DNA from: Dokdonella sp.
GTDB taxonomy: Bacteria > Pseudomonadota > Gammaproteobacteria > Xanthomonadales > Rhodanobacteraceae
Direction of reading: 5' to 3'
Length of the DNA: 64,000 nt
NCBI GenBank assembly: GCA_024707225.1
Contig: JANQAE010000002.1
Coordinates: forward strand, 62,001 to 126,000
Positions 27,317 to 38,302 of this stretch are shown in pieces. Made by a program: the position numbers and the translations under genes. Under the pieces are notes generated by a model, which saw only the letters and a list, made by a program, of their open reading frames with translations, was not told the origin of the DNA and ran no database searches. Each line of letters opens with the position of its first letter. Within the stretch, counting starts at the first letter, position 1.

Positions 27317-29550
27317 TCAGCGTTCGGGAGCCGGCCGCCTGAGCTTGCGGTCGAGAAAGTCGGTGATCAGCGTGTAGACGTGCATGCGCATCGCCGGCGT
27401 CGACAGACCGTGCTTGCCGCCCGGATAGGTCATCAGCTCGAACTGCGTGCCCTTGTCCTGCAGCGCCGCCATCAGCCGCGTCGAGTTCGTGAACAGCACG
27501 TTGTCGTCGGCCATGCCGTGCACGAGCAGCAGCGGCGCGTTGAGGCCGTCGAGCCATGCGAACGGCGTGCTACGGATGTAGCCTGCCGGATTGTCGGCCG
27601 GCGTCGACAGATAGCGCTCCGTGTAGTGCGTGTCGTACAGCGACCAGTCGGTGACCGGCGCGACCGCGACGCCGGCCGCGATCTCGTCGGAGGCCTTGCT
27701 CAGCATCATCGTGGTCAGGTAGCCGCCGTAGCTCCAGCCGAACACGCCGATGCGCGCGGCGTCGACGAACGGCTGCTGCTTGAGCCAGCGGATGCCGGCT
27801 CGCTGGTCGGCGACCTCGGCATCGCCGAGCTGGCGGTGGATCGCATCGGAGAACTGCCGGCCGCGCCGCGCCATGCGCGGTTGTCGAGCGTGAAGACGAC
27901 GTAGCCGCGCTGCGCCATGTACTGGTTGAAGTGATCGCCCCAGCTGCGCGTGACGGTCTGCACGCCGGGGCCGCCGTAATAGAACACCAGGACCGGGCGC
28001 CGCTCGACGTCTGCGCCGGGCGCGTCGGCGGGGCGATACAGGCGGTAGTAGAGGGTCTGGCCGTCGTCGGCCTTGAGTGTGCCGAACTCCGGCTCCACGA
28101 ACGCGCCGCGGAAGCGCGCGTACGGATGCCGCGCGTCGAGGCGGTTCTCCTCGATCCACGCCAGGCGGCTGCCGTCGGGCTTGCGCACGCTGACCTGCGG
28201 CGGCGTGCGCGGGTCGCTGAAGGTGTCGACGTAGAACGCGCCGTTCTTCGCGAACGTGGCCGCGTGCGTGCCGTCCTCGCGGCTGATCCGCTGCGGACGG
28301 TCGGCGCTCGAGCCATCGAGCTTGAGCGCGTAGATCTGCGTGTCCGGCACGAAATCTCGATTGGACGTCACGTAGACCAGGCCGTCCTTCTCGTCGACGG
28401 CGGCCACGCCGTCGAGGTTCCAGTCACCGCGGCTGATCGCGTGCTTGAGCGTGCCGTCCAGGTCGTACAGGTACAGATGATGGAGGCCGGTGCGCTCGCT
28501 GCCCCAGACGAAGGCGTCGCGCTTGGCCAGGAAATGCAGATCGTCGTTGAGCTCGACCCAGGTCTGGCTGGTCTCGCTGAGCACGGTGCGCTGCTCGAGC
28601 GTGGCGACATCGACCAGCTTGAGGTCCAGGCGCTTCTGGTCGCGCGGCTGGATCTGATACGACAGCCGCCGCGCATCGGGCAGCCACTTGACGCGCGCCA
28701 GGTAGATGTCGCGATCCTCGCCGAGGTCGATCCAGCGCACGTCGCCGCCGTCGGGCGTGACCAGGCCGAGCCGGGTCTCGACGTTGGGCTGTCCGGCGGC
28801 CGGATAGCGCTGCTCGATCAGTTCGGCGCGCTCGGCGTAGATCTCCATGCGCCGCACCACCGGCACCGCGGCCTCGTCGTAGCGCTGAAACGCGATCGCC
28901 GAATCGTCCGGCGCCCACCAGTAGCCCTCGTCGCGATGCATCTCCTCCTGCGCGACGAACTCGGCCTCGCCGTTGTGGACCGTGCCGCCGCCGTCGCGGG
29001 TCAGCCGCCGGCGCGTGCCGGAGACGAGATCGATCACCCACAGATCCTGCTCGCGCACGAACGAGACGTAACCGCCGGCCGGCGAGATCTGCGGCGCGAT
29101 GAAATCGCCGCCGGTGTCGAGCTTGCGCAGCGGATGCTCGGTCGCGCCCAGGTCGTACAGGTACAGCGCGCCGCCGATCGGAAACAGCAGGCGCGTGCCG
29201 TCCGGCGACCAGTGGTAGTCGACGATGCCGCTCAGGCTGGCCGTGCGCGCCCGTTCGCGGCGCGCGCGCTCGGCCTCGCCGAGCTCCTGTTCGGCTTCGG
29301 CGAGGCTGTCGGCGTCGACCAGCAGCCGCGTGCGCTGCTCCTTGACATGGTATTCCCAGAGGTCGAGCCGGTTCTGGTCGCTCGCCTTCGGACGCAGGAA
29401 GGTCACGCGCTGGCCGTCCGGCGAGATCTTCAGGCTGCGCGGGACCGGCCCGTTGAGGCCGCCGCCTTCGTAGATGCTCGACAGATCGAGCTTCCCGGCC
29501 ATCGCCGGCACTCCGGCCGCCATCGTCACGGCCAACAACAACGCTCGCAT
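27317..29550 (-). CDS. S9 family prolyl peptidase, DPP IV-type, secreted (frame broken)
   Basis: Signal peptide MRALLLAVTMAAGVPAMA. A long beta-propeller follows (YHWSPDGTRLLFPIGG, QISPAGGYVSFVREQDLWVI), including RDEGYWWAPDDSAIAFQRYD, the DPP IV Glu motif region (here EEMHRDEGYWW). The catalytic domain has FGWSYGGYLTTMM (Ser), LVHGMADDNVLF (Asp) and TYPGGKHGLS (His). The frame breaks at 27874-27880, between VFTLDNR and MARRGRQFSDAI, where one base is missing; corrected length is about 744 residues, a normal size. It releases Xaa-Pro dipeptides in the periplasm. ATG 29550 with GGGAGAA upstream. Confidence 0.88.
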
Positions 29551-29680
29551 CGCTTTCTCCCGTGGAAGCGGCATTATCGCCGCGTTCGCGGTCCCCGGCG
29601 TGCACGGCTGTATTCGCCGCTCGGCATGAGGCAGCCTCCATCCGGGAATCCGCGCATCGATCCGTTGTCCACAGCCGACC

Positions 29681-30667
29681 ATGCCGACCGCCAACGCCGC
29701 CTTGATGGCCCGCCGACTCGAGGATCGCCGCCGCTGGCGCAACGGCTGGCGGCGGCCGGCCGTCGTCGCGGCCGCGGCCGGTCTGCTGCTCGCACTTGCT
29801 GCGGCAGCCCTGCTCGCGCCGGTCGCCGGCGCGCGCGGCCTGATCGACTCGGCCCTCGCCCAGCCGGAGCGCAGCCTCGGCCTCGTCGTGCTGCTGGCCG
29901 GCCTGCGCGCGCTGCGGCTGCGCCGGCACTGGCTCGCCGAACGGCCGCGCAGCTGGCTCGGCGTACTGCCGATCGCACCGGCACAGGCCGCAAGAGCCGA
30001 TGCCTGGCGCCTCGCCGGCGCGCAGCTGCCGGTGCTGGCCGCTGCGCTGGCCGGCCTGGCGATCGCAACGGTCGCCAGCGGCAACGCGCAAGGGACGGCG
30101 CCGCTGGCCGCGCTGATCGGCGCCGGGATCGTCGTCGGCAGCGTTGCCGGCGGCCTGCTCGGCCGGCGGCCCGCCGCGCCGCGCGCCGCGCGTGCGCTGC
30201 GCGCCGCCGTGCCGCCGGCGGTTCGGGTGGCCTCCGGCTGGACCGTGCTGGCGACCTGGCCGCTGCGCCAGGCACGCGCGCAGGCCGACCCGGGCCTGCA
30301 TGCGCGCGTGTTCGGCGCCCTGCTGCTGGCATTGCCGATCGGCAGCGCGATCGCCGACATCCTCGCCCTGCTGCTCGGCCTTGCCGGCGTGCTCGCCGCG
30401 ACCGAGTGCCTGCGCGGCCTGCTCGCGGTGCTGCGTGGCGCCGGCTGGCTGCGCAGCGCGGCGTTCGCGCCGCGGCGCCTGGCGTTTGCGCTGATCATGC
30501 CGACGCTGGCCCTCGTCACCGGCATCGCCGCGGCGACCGGCTGCGCGCTCGCGGCGATCGCCGCGCCGCCAGAAGCGGCCATCATCGCACTCGGCGGCAG
30601 CCTGTTCGCGGCCGCCGTCGCGATCGCCGCCTGGCGCCTTCACGATCCGACCCGGCCGGTACGATGA
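29681..30667 (+). CDS. polytopic membrane protein, probable ABC transporter permease, 328 aa
   Basis: Hydrophobic protein with about seven predicted helices, for example VVAAAAGLLLALAAAALLAP, LAALIGAGIVVGSVAGGLLG and FGALLLALPIGSAIADILAL. It has no recognised family, but its stop overlaps the start of an ABC ATPase gene (ATGA), as in two-gene ABC-2 or exporter systems. Very Ala/Leu-rich with basic cytoplasmic loops (RRLEDRRRWRNGWRRP). Cargo unknown. Confidence 0.7.
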   Translation: MPTANAALMARRLEDRRRWRNGWRRPAVVAAAAGLLLALAAAALLAPVAGARGLIDSALAQPERSLGLVVLLAGLRALRLRRHWLAERPRSWLGVLPIAPAQAARADAWRLAGAQLPVLAAALAGLAIATVASGNAQGTAPLAALIGAGIVVGSVAGGLLGRRPAAPRAARALRAAVPPAVRVASGWTVLATWPLRQARAQADPGLHARVFGALLLALPIGSAIADILALLLGLAGVLAATECLRGLLAVLRGAGWLRSAAFAPRRLAFALIMPTLALVTGIAAATGCALAAIAAPPEAAIIALGGSLFAAAVAIAAWRLHDPTRPVR

Positions 30668-31400
30668 ATCATCCGGCGCTACATCTGCATGCGCTCGATG
30701 CCGGCTATGCCGGACGCGGCCGCTGCGCGTGCTGCACGCGCTCGATCTGCGCGTGCCGCGCGGCGAATGGCTCGGCGTGCTCGGTCCGAACGGCAGCGGC
30801 AAGAGCACGCTGCTGGACTGCCTGGCCGGCCGTCATGCCGGCGAAGGCACGATCCTGATCGACGGCGTGTCGCTGGCCGACGAACCGATGCGCGCCCGCG
30901 CGCGGCTCGGCTATGCGGTCGCGCCCGAGTCGCTGCCGCCGGTATTGAGCGGTCGCGAATGCCTGGCCGTGCATGCGGCCGCGCGCGGCCTGGACGCCGA
31001 GGCGCAGGTGCTCGAACTCGCCGGGCCGCTGCGCCTGGCGGCACGCCTGGACGACCCGGTCGCGACCTATTCCTACGGCATGCGCCAGAAGCTCGGCGTG
31101 CTGCTCGCGCTGATCGGCGAGCCGGCCCTGATCGTGCTCGACGAATCGTTCAACGGACTCGATCCGGCCTCGAGCCTCGTGCTCAAGCGCCACCTGCGCG
31201 CCCGCGTCGACGCCGGCCGCTGCGGCATCGTGCTGGCCACCCATGCACTGGACATCGTCGAGCGCTGGGTCGACCGCGCGGTCGTGCTGCACGCGGGCCG
31301 CTTCGTCGGCGAATGGGACCGCGTGGCGCTCGACGCGCTGCGCGACGGCGTCGGCCTCGAGGTCGCGATGGCCGAGGCGATCGGCGACCGCATCGGCTGA
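30664..31400 (+). CDS. ABC transporter ATP-binding protein (frame broken near the start)
   Basis: Overlaps the membrane gene by 4 nt. Walker A is LGPNGSGKSTLLDCLAG, the signature region is VATYSYGMRQKLGVLLALIG (YSYGMRQ type), Walker B is LIVLDESFNGLDP and the H-loop is ATHALDIVERW. The first ~19 residues (MNHPALHLHALDAGYAGR) lie in another frame; the break is at 30713-30725 in a GC run, where one missing base would join them (LRVLHALDLRVPRGEW). Corrected length is about 245 residues, typical. It powers the permease at 29681, possibly as an exporter. Confidence 0.88.
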
Positions 31401-31539
31401 GTGCGACCCTTGCCTCGCCTCGTACCTGCACGCAGCGCGAAGGCCGCTCGCGCGTGCGGCGCGCGGACGCCCGATCGGCAGGCGTTGCGCGGCAGCCGCC
31501 GCACGCCGCGGCGCGGCGCACAGCCCGGCCGCGGCGCGG

Positions 31540-32235
31540 TTACCGCGGCTCGGCCGGCGCCAGCACGCGGCGTACCGCGGGATCGTCGATCGGCCGCTCC
31601 GGGTGGCTGACCGCCTCGCCGATCGCATACGCACGCTGCGTCGCCGGCCGTGCGGCGATCGCGTCGAACCAGCGCGCGAGGTTCGGGAAGTTCTCGATGG
31701 TCTGCTGCTGCAGCGCATGCGGCACGATCCACGGATAGCAGGCCATGTCGGCGATCGTGTAGTCGTCGCCGGCGATGAACGCACGCCCGGCCAGACGCCG
31801 GTCGAGCACGCCGTACAGGCGCGCCGTCTCCTTGACGTAGCGTTCGATCGCGTACGGAATCTTCTCCGACGCGTACTGACTGAAATGATGGTTCTGACCG
31901 GCCATCGGGCCGAGGCCGCCGACCTGCCAGAACAGCCATTCGTTGACGACGATCCGCTCGCGCGGTGCCGCCGGCACGAAACGGCCGGCCTTGTCGGCGA
32001 GATAGCTCAGGATCGCGCCCGATTCGAACACGCTGAGCGGCGCACCGCCGTCGGCCGGTGCGCGGTCGACGATCGCCGGCATGCGGTTGTTCGGCGAGAT
32101 CGCGAGGAAGGCCGGCTGGAATTGCTCGCCCTTGGTGATGTCGACCGGATGGATGCGGTAGTCCAGGCCGCTCTCCTCGAGGAACAGCACGATCTTGTGG
32201 CCGTTCGGCGTGGGCCAGTAGTGCAGGTCGATCAT
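31540..32235 (-). CDS. glutathione S-transferase family protein (YfcG-like, nu class)
   Basis: 231 residues. The N-terminal thioredoxin-like domain starts MIDLHYWPTPNGHKIVLFLE with Thr-Pro-Asn-Gly as in YfcG, a disulfide-bond oxidoreductase that lacks the usual Tyr/Ser. NNRMPAIVD and VFESGAILSYLADK (Glu-Ser) bind glutathione. The helical domain has NEWLFWQVGGLGPMAGQNHH. Cytosolic. It neighbours the PHB genes but nothing links it to them in function. Confidence 0.9.
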   Translation of the reverse strand: MIDLHYWPTPNGHKIVLFLEESGLDYRIHPVDITKGEQFQPAFLAISPNNRMPAIVDRAPADGGAPLSVFESGAILSYLADKAGRFVPAAPRERIVVNEWLFWQVGGLGPMAGQNHHFSQYASEKIPYAIERYVKETARLYGVLDRRLAGRAFIAGDDYTIADMACYPWIVPHALQQQTIENFPNLARWFDAIAARPATQRAYAIGEAVSHPERPIDDPAVRRVLAPAEPR

Positions 32236-32311
32236 CGGCGGTCTCCTCGGACGTCAGCCCAGCAGCGTGGGGCCGCAGGCGGCGTTCTCAAGCCGACATC
32301 ACGCCCCGGCC

Positions 32312-34124
32312 TCAGCGCAAGCCCAGATGCGCGCCATCCAGCGCTTGCGCACCGCGTGGCCGCGTCGCCGGCGCCGGACCGGGCTCGACCGGGCGGCCCT
32401 CGCGCAGCGCGTCGAGCACGCGCTCGAACGCGGCATCGCCGTACGGCAGCAGCGGCACGTAGCGGTCGCCGAAGCCGGGCACGGCGAGAAACGCATCGAA
32501 GTGCTGCCCGTCGGCGATCGGCCACCAGACCGGCGAGCGCCCGTGATCGCGCAGCCACTGCACGTACGGCTGGCCGCTGAACGCGGCCGGGATCAAGCCG
32601 TCGGCCTCGCCGTGGATCACGACCAGCGGCAGCTCGCGCCGCGGCAGCCGCACCTCGGTCGCCGCGACCGCGGCGCGCAGGCGCGCGGCGTCGGCCGCGT
32701 CGCCGGCCCACAGCGCGCGCAGGCAATCGAGGCCGGCCCAGCCCGGATCCTCGCCTGCGGCGGCGCCGTCGATCAAAGCGACGCCGGCACCGGGCGGAAT
32801 GCCGCTGGCGTCGGCCCACCAGGCCGCGCGGACCGGCGCGGACGCGGCGACCGGCTGGCCGGCCGCGTCGTGCGCAGCGAACCGGTAGCCGCACGGCATC
32901 GCATCCGGCGCTGCGCGCAGATACGCCGAGGCATAGGTCGCCGCGACCGCGCGCCACAGATCCAGGCGCGTGCTGCTCGCAGCGGTCGCGAGTGCAGCCG
33001 CCGGCCAGCCCGAGGCCTGCAACGCGGCGAGCGCGTCGGCCGGCGAGCGCGTGCCGCGCGCCTGCAGCGAGGCACAGGCGCGCGCGCCAGGCGGTCGGCA
33101 CGCTGCCGTCGGCCTCGCGCGCGAACGGCACCGCGTCGAAGCGCGGGTCGCTCAGTGCGCACGGCAGCACGAGCGCGGCCTCGGTCACGTAGTCGTAGAG
33201 CGGCCGGCCATGACCGGGCACCGCGACGTTCGGCGCGAGAGCGACGACCGCGTCGAGCAGGTCCTCGTCGAGGCCGGCCGCCTGCAGCACGGCACCGCCG
33301 CCGTTGGACAAGCCGATCGCGATCACGCGCGTATTGGACGGTGTGAACGGCGCCAGGTCCGGCCGCGCGCGATCGAGCATCGCCAGGCCGAACTGCGCCG
33401 CCTGCAGCACGTGGCGGCCCCAGTCGGTCTCCGGCTGGTCGCCCGAATGCGCATGCTTGACCGCAACGCCGTCGCCGGCCGCAGCCGCCGGCTCGAACTC
33501 GAGCATCGCCTGACCGGCAATTGCGCGCGTGCCGTCGAGCTGCACGCCGCTGCGCGAGCCGAGATCGAAATAGCCCGAGCCGGTGCCCTTGTCGGTGTAG
33601 GCGACCGCGCAGCCGCGCGGCAGGCCGGCGGCACCGGCCAGCGCGATCGCGCCGTAGACGCCGCGTGATCCCGAAGAGGCGGTCACGACCAGACAGCGCG
33701 TACGCGCATCGAAATCATCGGGCACCTGCGCCAGCACGCGATGCGGCTGCTGCGCGCCGGGCAGCCGCGCGAACGCCGCGTACTCGCGGCCCGGCACCGG
33801 ATCGGTGCTGCCGTAGAGCGTGCCGTAGCCGCCGAGCGGACCGAGATCGGCGATGCCCTTCCAGCTGGCCTGGATCGCGCGACGGCGCAGTTCCGGTGCG
33901 GTCGGATGCTCCGGATCGGCGAACGGCACCGGCGCGCCGCGCAGGCCGGCGAGGCCCAGGCCCGCGGTCAGCAGGTCGTCGCCGTCGGCGTGGCGTGTCT
34001 CGCGGACGGGGCTGACGAGGACATCGGTCATCGGTGCGGAGGATCGTTGGCGAATGGCGGTGGTCGGTGCGCAGGCGGCCAGCAGCAGCGCCAGAGCGGG
34101 AAGAGCGGTGCGAAGTCGGGGCAT
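32312..34124 (-). CDS. 3-hydroxybutyrate oligomer hydrolase-like lipoprotein (frame broken)
   Basis: Signal peptide with lipobox (LPALALLLAAC), so a lipid-anchored enzyme. LVVTASSGSRGVYGAIALAG and VAYTDKGTGSGYFDLGSRSG are the family core. NTRVIAIGLSNGGGAVLQAA holds the nucleophile Ser. ELPLVVIHGEADGLIPAAF and PIADGQHFDAFLAVPGFGDR give the Asp/His part of the triad. This is the PF10605-type D-(-)-3-hydroxybutyrate oligomer hydrolase family, which cleaves PHB oligomers to monomer. The frame breaks at the run 33078-33088: the frame ends near WRARLCLAAG and resumes as ACASLQARGTRSPADALAAL after one base is restored, total about 604 residues. It lies between a GST and a regulator gene. Confidence 0.85.
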
Positions 34125-34223
34125 CGGCTCACGATACGCGCCGCAGCGGACGCGGCCATCGTACGAAAGTCGCAGGCCGGCGCGGTATGCTCGCCGATCG
34201 TCCCCCGCCGCGCCGCGTGTCCG

Positions 34224-34919
34224 ATGCTCAAGGTGCTGATCGCCGACGACCATCCGCTGTTCCGACTCGCGCTGCGCCAGGCGGTCGCCGGGCTTGACGC
34301 GTCGGCGCGGATCGCCGAGGCCGCCGATCTCGATGCAGCGCGCGCGCTTCTGCTCGGAGAGCCCGACACCGACCTGGTCCTGCTCGACCTGCACATGCCC
34401 GGCAATCAAGGACTGATGGGCCTGGCCGCATTGCGCGCCGAGTATCCGAGCGTCGCGGTCGCGATGGTCTCGGCGCACGACGATCCGGATACGATCCGGC
34501 GCGCGCTGGCCTACGGCGCGGCCGGCTTCATCGCCAAGCGCGCGGCGCTGGAGGACCTGCAGACCGCGTTGCGCGCGATCCTCGACTGCCGCACCTGGAT
34601 TCCGCCCGAGCACCGCGCCGCGGTCGCGGCCGGCGAGGTCGCGGCCGACGACGGCACGCTGGCGGCGCGGCTCAACAGCCTGAGCCCGCAGCAGTTCCGC
34701 GTGCTGAGTCTGGTCGCCGAAGGCCGGCTCAACAAGCAGATCGCCGACGCGCTGTCGATCCAGGAACGCACGGTCAAGGCGCATGTCACCGCGATCTTCG
34801 AGAAGCTCGGCGTGCGCAACCGCACCCAGGCCGGCGTGCTGCTGAGCACGCTGCGGATCGCCGCCGGCGAGGCGCCCGGCAGTGCCGCCGCGGCCGACGA
34901 CTCGCGACTCCCGCACTGA
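34224..34919 (+). CDS. LuxR-type response regulator (CrbR/ErdR-like)
   Basis: 231 residues: receiver domain 1-120 and LuxR-type helix-turn-helix 155-215. MLKVLIADDHPLFRLALRQA contains the acidic pair, and TDLVLLDLHMPGNQGLMGLA contains the phospho-Asp. VAMVSAHDDPDTIRRALAYG follows, then GFIAKRAALEDLQTAL with the conserved Lys. The HTH reads LSLVAEGRLNKQIADALSIQ and RTVKAHVTAIFEKLGVRNRT. It lies convergent to the SSS-histidine kinase at 34967, and such pairs (CrbS/R, MxtR/ErdR) control acetate/acetyl-CoA metabolism; the pairing here is inference. The start is ATG 34224; TATGCT around 34187 may be its -10. Confidence 0.85.
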   Translation: MLKVLIADDHPLFRLALRQAVAGLDASARIAEAADLDAARALLLGEPDTDLVLLDLHMPGNQGLMGLAALRAEYPSVAVAMVSAHDDPDTIRRALAYGAAGFIAKRAALEDLQTALRAILDCRTWIPPEHRAAVAAGEVAADDGTLAARLNSLSPQQFRVLSLVAEGRLNKQIADALSIQERTVKAHVTAIFEKLGVRNRTQAGVLLSTLRIAAGEAPGSAAAADDSRLPH

Positions 34920-34966
34920 CGGCGCGGCGCCGATGGCGATGCCGACGACCGAGCGGACGCGCCGCG

Positions 34967-37900
34967 TCAGGCGTTCGGCAGCAGGCGCGCCATCAGCGAC
35001 TTCAGCGCGAGCGGCTTGAGCGGCTTGTAGAGCAGCTGGCAGCCGGCCGCCGCGACGGCTGCGCGCACGGCCTCGCCGTGATCGGCGGTGACCACGACGC
35101 ACGGCCGCGAGCGCGCGGCCGCGGGCAGGCCCTCGCGCAGTTCCAGGCCGGTCGTGCCGCCGTCGAGGTGGAAATCGACGACCAGCAGATCCGGCCAGCC
35201 ATCGGCCCAGGCCTCGAGCGCCTGTGCCGCATCGGCGCGGCGCGCACCTGGCAGCCCCAGCCGTCGAGCAGGCCGGCCATCGCGCGGCGTACCGCCGCAT
35301 CGTTGTCGACGACCAGCACGCGCGCCGCCGGCGTCTCGACGCGCGCCGCCGGTGTCTGTGCGGCCGCCTGTTCGCGCGGCTGCCCGGTCGGCACCTCGAC
35401 CGCGAACACGCTGCCGCGGTCCGGCCACGAGCGCAGGCTCAGGTCATGACCGAGCAGCCGCGTGATGCGATCGGCAATCGACAGGCCGAGGCCCAGGCCC
35501 TGGCCGTCGTGGCCGAGACGGCGGAACTCCTCGAAGATCAGCGCGCGGTCGGCCGCCGCGATGCCGGGCCCGCTGTCCCAGACCTCGATCCGCGCCGTGG
35601 CGCCGACGCGGCGCACGCCGATCACGATGCGCCCGCGCAGCGTGTAGCGCACTGCATTGGCGAGGAAGTTCTGCAGCACGCGCCGCAGCAGCTGCGGGTC
35701 GCTGTCGAGCCAGACCGACGAGGCCACGTAGCGCAGCATCAGGCCTTTCTGCTGCGCGAGTACGCCGAACTCGGCGGCCAGTCCGCGCAGCAGCGTGTCG
35801 GCGCGGAACGACTGCCGCACCGGCACCAGGCCGCCGGCGTCCAGGCGCGAGACGTCGAGCAGGCCGGCCAGCAGTTCCTCGGCCGAGCCGAGTGCACCGT
35901 CGACGTGCGCGAGCGACTCGCGATACTCCGGATGCATCGGCCGCTGCGCCAGCGCGTGCACGAACAGATGCGCCGCATTGAGCGGCTGCGCCAGATCGTG
36001 GCTGACCGCGGCGAGCAGGCGCGTCTTGGCCTGGTTGGCCTGCTCGGCCGCGGCGCTGGCGCGCGCCAGCGCCGCAGTGCGTTCGGCCACGCGCAGCTCC
36101 AGATGCTCGGCGACCTGCTTGAGGCCGGCCTCGGCCTGGCGGAACGCGGTGACGTCGGTGAACGTCGCGACGAAGCCGCCGCCCGGCATCGGATTGCCGC
36201 GGATCTCGATCAGGCTGCCGTCGGGGAAGCGGCGCTCGGACAGCAGCGGCGTGCCGGCACGCATGTGCTGCAGGCGGCGCGCGACCATGCGCGCGATCTT
36301 CGCCTCGTCGTGGCCTTCCGAACGCAGCGCGTGCACGGCCAGGTCGCCGATCGGCCGGCCGACCTGCAGCAGCGCGGGCGGAAAACCGAACAGCTGCGCA
36401 TAGCGCGCGTTCCAGGCGACCAGGTGGAGATCGCGATCGACCACGCTGATCCCCTGCGTCATGTTCTCGAGCGCCGCCTCGAGCAGGCGCTGGTTGAAGC
36501 GCAGCGCCTGCGAGGCCTCGCCGACGATCGTGGCGACGGTGTCCAGATCGCGGCCGTGCTCGCGGCGCGCCGCGTCCAGCAGCAGCCGCGCCGAGGCCGC
36601 GCCGAACACGGTCGCCAGTTCGCGCTCGACGCGCTCGATCTGGCCGGCGTCGGCGATGCCCTGGCGCGGTTCGCCGATCAGATGGTCGACGCGCTCGGGC
36701 GGCAGGAAGCGCCCGCCCAGATCGCGCAGCGTCGCGACGTCGAGCTCGGCGGTCTCGACCGGACGCGGACTCGTCGCGCGCACCGCCAGCAGCAGCGTCA
36801 CCGCGGTCTCGACCAGCAGGCTCAGCACGACCGCGCGGCTGAGCCGGCTCCAGCCCGAGAGCCCGAGCAGATGATCGGGCGCGAGCCAGGCCAGCCCGAA
36901 CGGACCCGAATCGAGCCAGGCCGGCGCGGTCAGCGTCGGCACCAGCAGGCACCAGGTCCAGACCGCGACGCCGGCGGCCAAGCCGAACAGCACCGCACGC
37001 GGCGGCGTCTGCGGCCGCAGCATCGCGAACAGCACCGCCGGCGCCAGCGTGCCGAGGCCCGAGAACGACAGCGCGCCGATGTCGGCCAATGCCTCGCTGC
37101 CGCTGGTCGCGCGGCTGTAGATCCAGGCCAGCAGGACCACGATCAGGATCACCAGGCGGCGCTGGCGCAGCACGCTGCCGCGCAGATCGCCGACGTTCTG
37201 CCGCCACGCGCCGCGCACCAGCAGCGGCGTCAGCCAGTGATTGCCGATCATCAGGCTCAGCGCGAGCGTGGCGACCACGACCATGCCGGTCGCGGCGCTG
37301 AGGCCGCCGAGGAACGCCAGCAGCGCGAGCACGCCGTTGCCGTCGGCCAGCGGCAGCGCCAGCACGTACAGATCCGACGGCACGTCCAGCGCGCCCAGGC
37401 GCAGGTCGCCGGCGCGCGCCAGCGGCAGCAGCGGCAGCGCGATCAGGCCCATGTACAGCGGAAACAGCCAGCGCGCGGTGCGCAGATGGCGCACGTCGCG
37501 GCATTCGGCGACACCGACGTGATAGAGGTGCGGCAGCGTGAACAGCGCGAGCACGCCGAGCACGATCAGGCCCGGAAAGCCGCTCGCGCTGGTCGGCGCA
37601 TCGGGCGGCGCGTCGGGCCAGCCGTAGCCGAGCAGCACCCAGGCGCCGATCGCGAGCATCGCGCCGAGCTTGAGCAGCGATTCCAGCGCGATCGCCAGCA
37701 CCAGGCCGCGGTTGTGCTCGGCCGTGCTGACGCTGCGCGTGCCGAACAGCATCGCGAACAGCGCCAGCACCAGCGCGACGTAGAGCGCGCTGTCGTGCCA
37801 CGGCGGCGCCTCCAGCGCACTGGCGCGCGTGAGCAGGTTGAAGCTCATCGCGACCGCCTTGAGCTGCAGCGCGATGTACGGAACGATGCCGAGGATCGCG

Positions 37901-38259
37901 ACCAGCGTGATCGCGGCGGCCAGCCGCGAATCCTTGCCGAGCCGCGCGGCGACCAGATCGGCGATCGAGGTGCTGTGCGTGTCCTGGACCAGGCGCACCA
38001 GCCGCTGCAGCAGGCCGAAGCCGAACACATAGAGCAGGATCGTGCCGACGAAGGTCGGCGGCAGCCACCAGCCCGAACGCGCGGCCTGCGTGACCGTGCC
38101 GTAGAAAGTCCAGGAGGTGCAGTACGCGGCCAGCGACAGGGCGTAGACGTACGACCAGCGCCGCGCCAAGCCGTCCGGATGGCGTTCGCCCCAGACCGCC
38201 GCGGCGAACAGCAGGCCGAGCCAGACCAGGCTGGCGGCGACGACCAGCAGGCTCAGCAT
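34967..38259 (-). CDS. hybrid sensor kinase: SSS-transporter domain + PAS + HisKA/HATPase + receiver (frame broken)
   Basis: About 1,097 residues once corrected. Residues 1-490 are a sodium:solute-symporter-like region with about 13 membrane helices, starting MLSLLVVAASLVWLGLLFAA. A PAS domain follows near 593 (LLEAALENMTQGISVVDRDL), then HisKA near 750 (VSHDLAQPLNAAHLFVHALA), HATPase near 866-960 (NFLANAVRYTLRGR, DSGPGIAAAD, GLGLGLSIADRI) and a receiver near 978 (VLVVDNDAAVRRAMAGLLDG). The frame breaks inside the receiver at 35234-35244, one base missing; it resumes with ADAAQALEAWADGWPDLLVV and the phospho-Asp LLVVDFHLDGG. The transporter domain probably senses or carries a small carboxylate. 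CrbS-like in architecture (established family knowledge). Confidence 0.85.
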
Positions 38260-38302
38260 CGCGCGGCCCCGGCGCCTCGGCTGCCGGGTCGCGCCGGCGC
38301 GA

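Noticed and set aside
27931-30858. Long plus-strand open frame (975 codons) opposite the S9 peptidase and running into the ABC genes
   Set aside because: No motif; it arises from codon-position GC bias. The minus-strand peptidase and the plus-strand permease in another frame explain the sequence.
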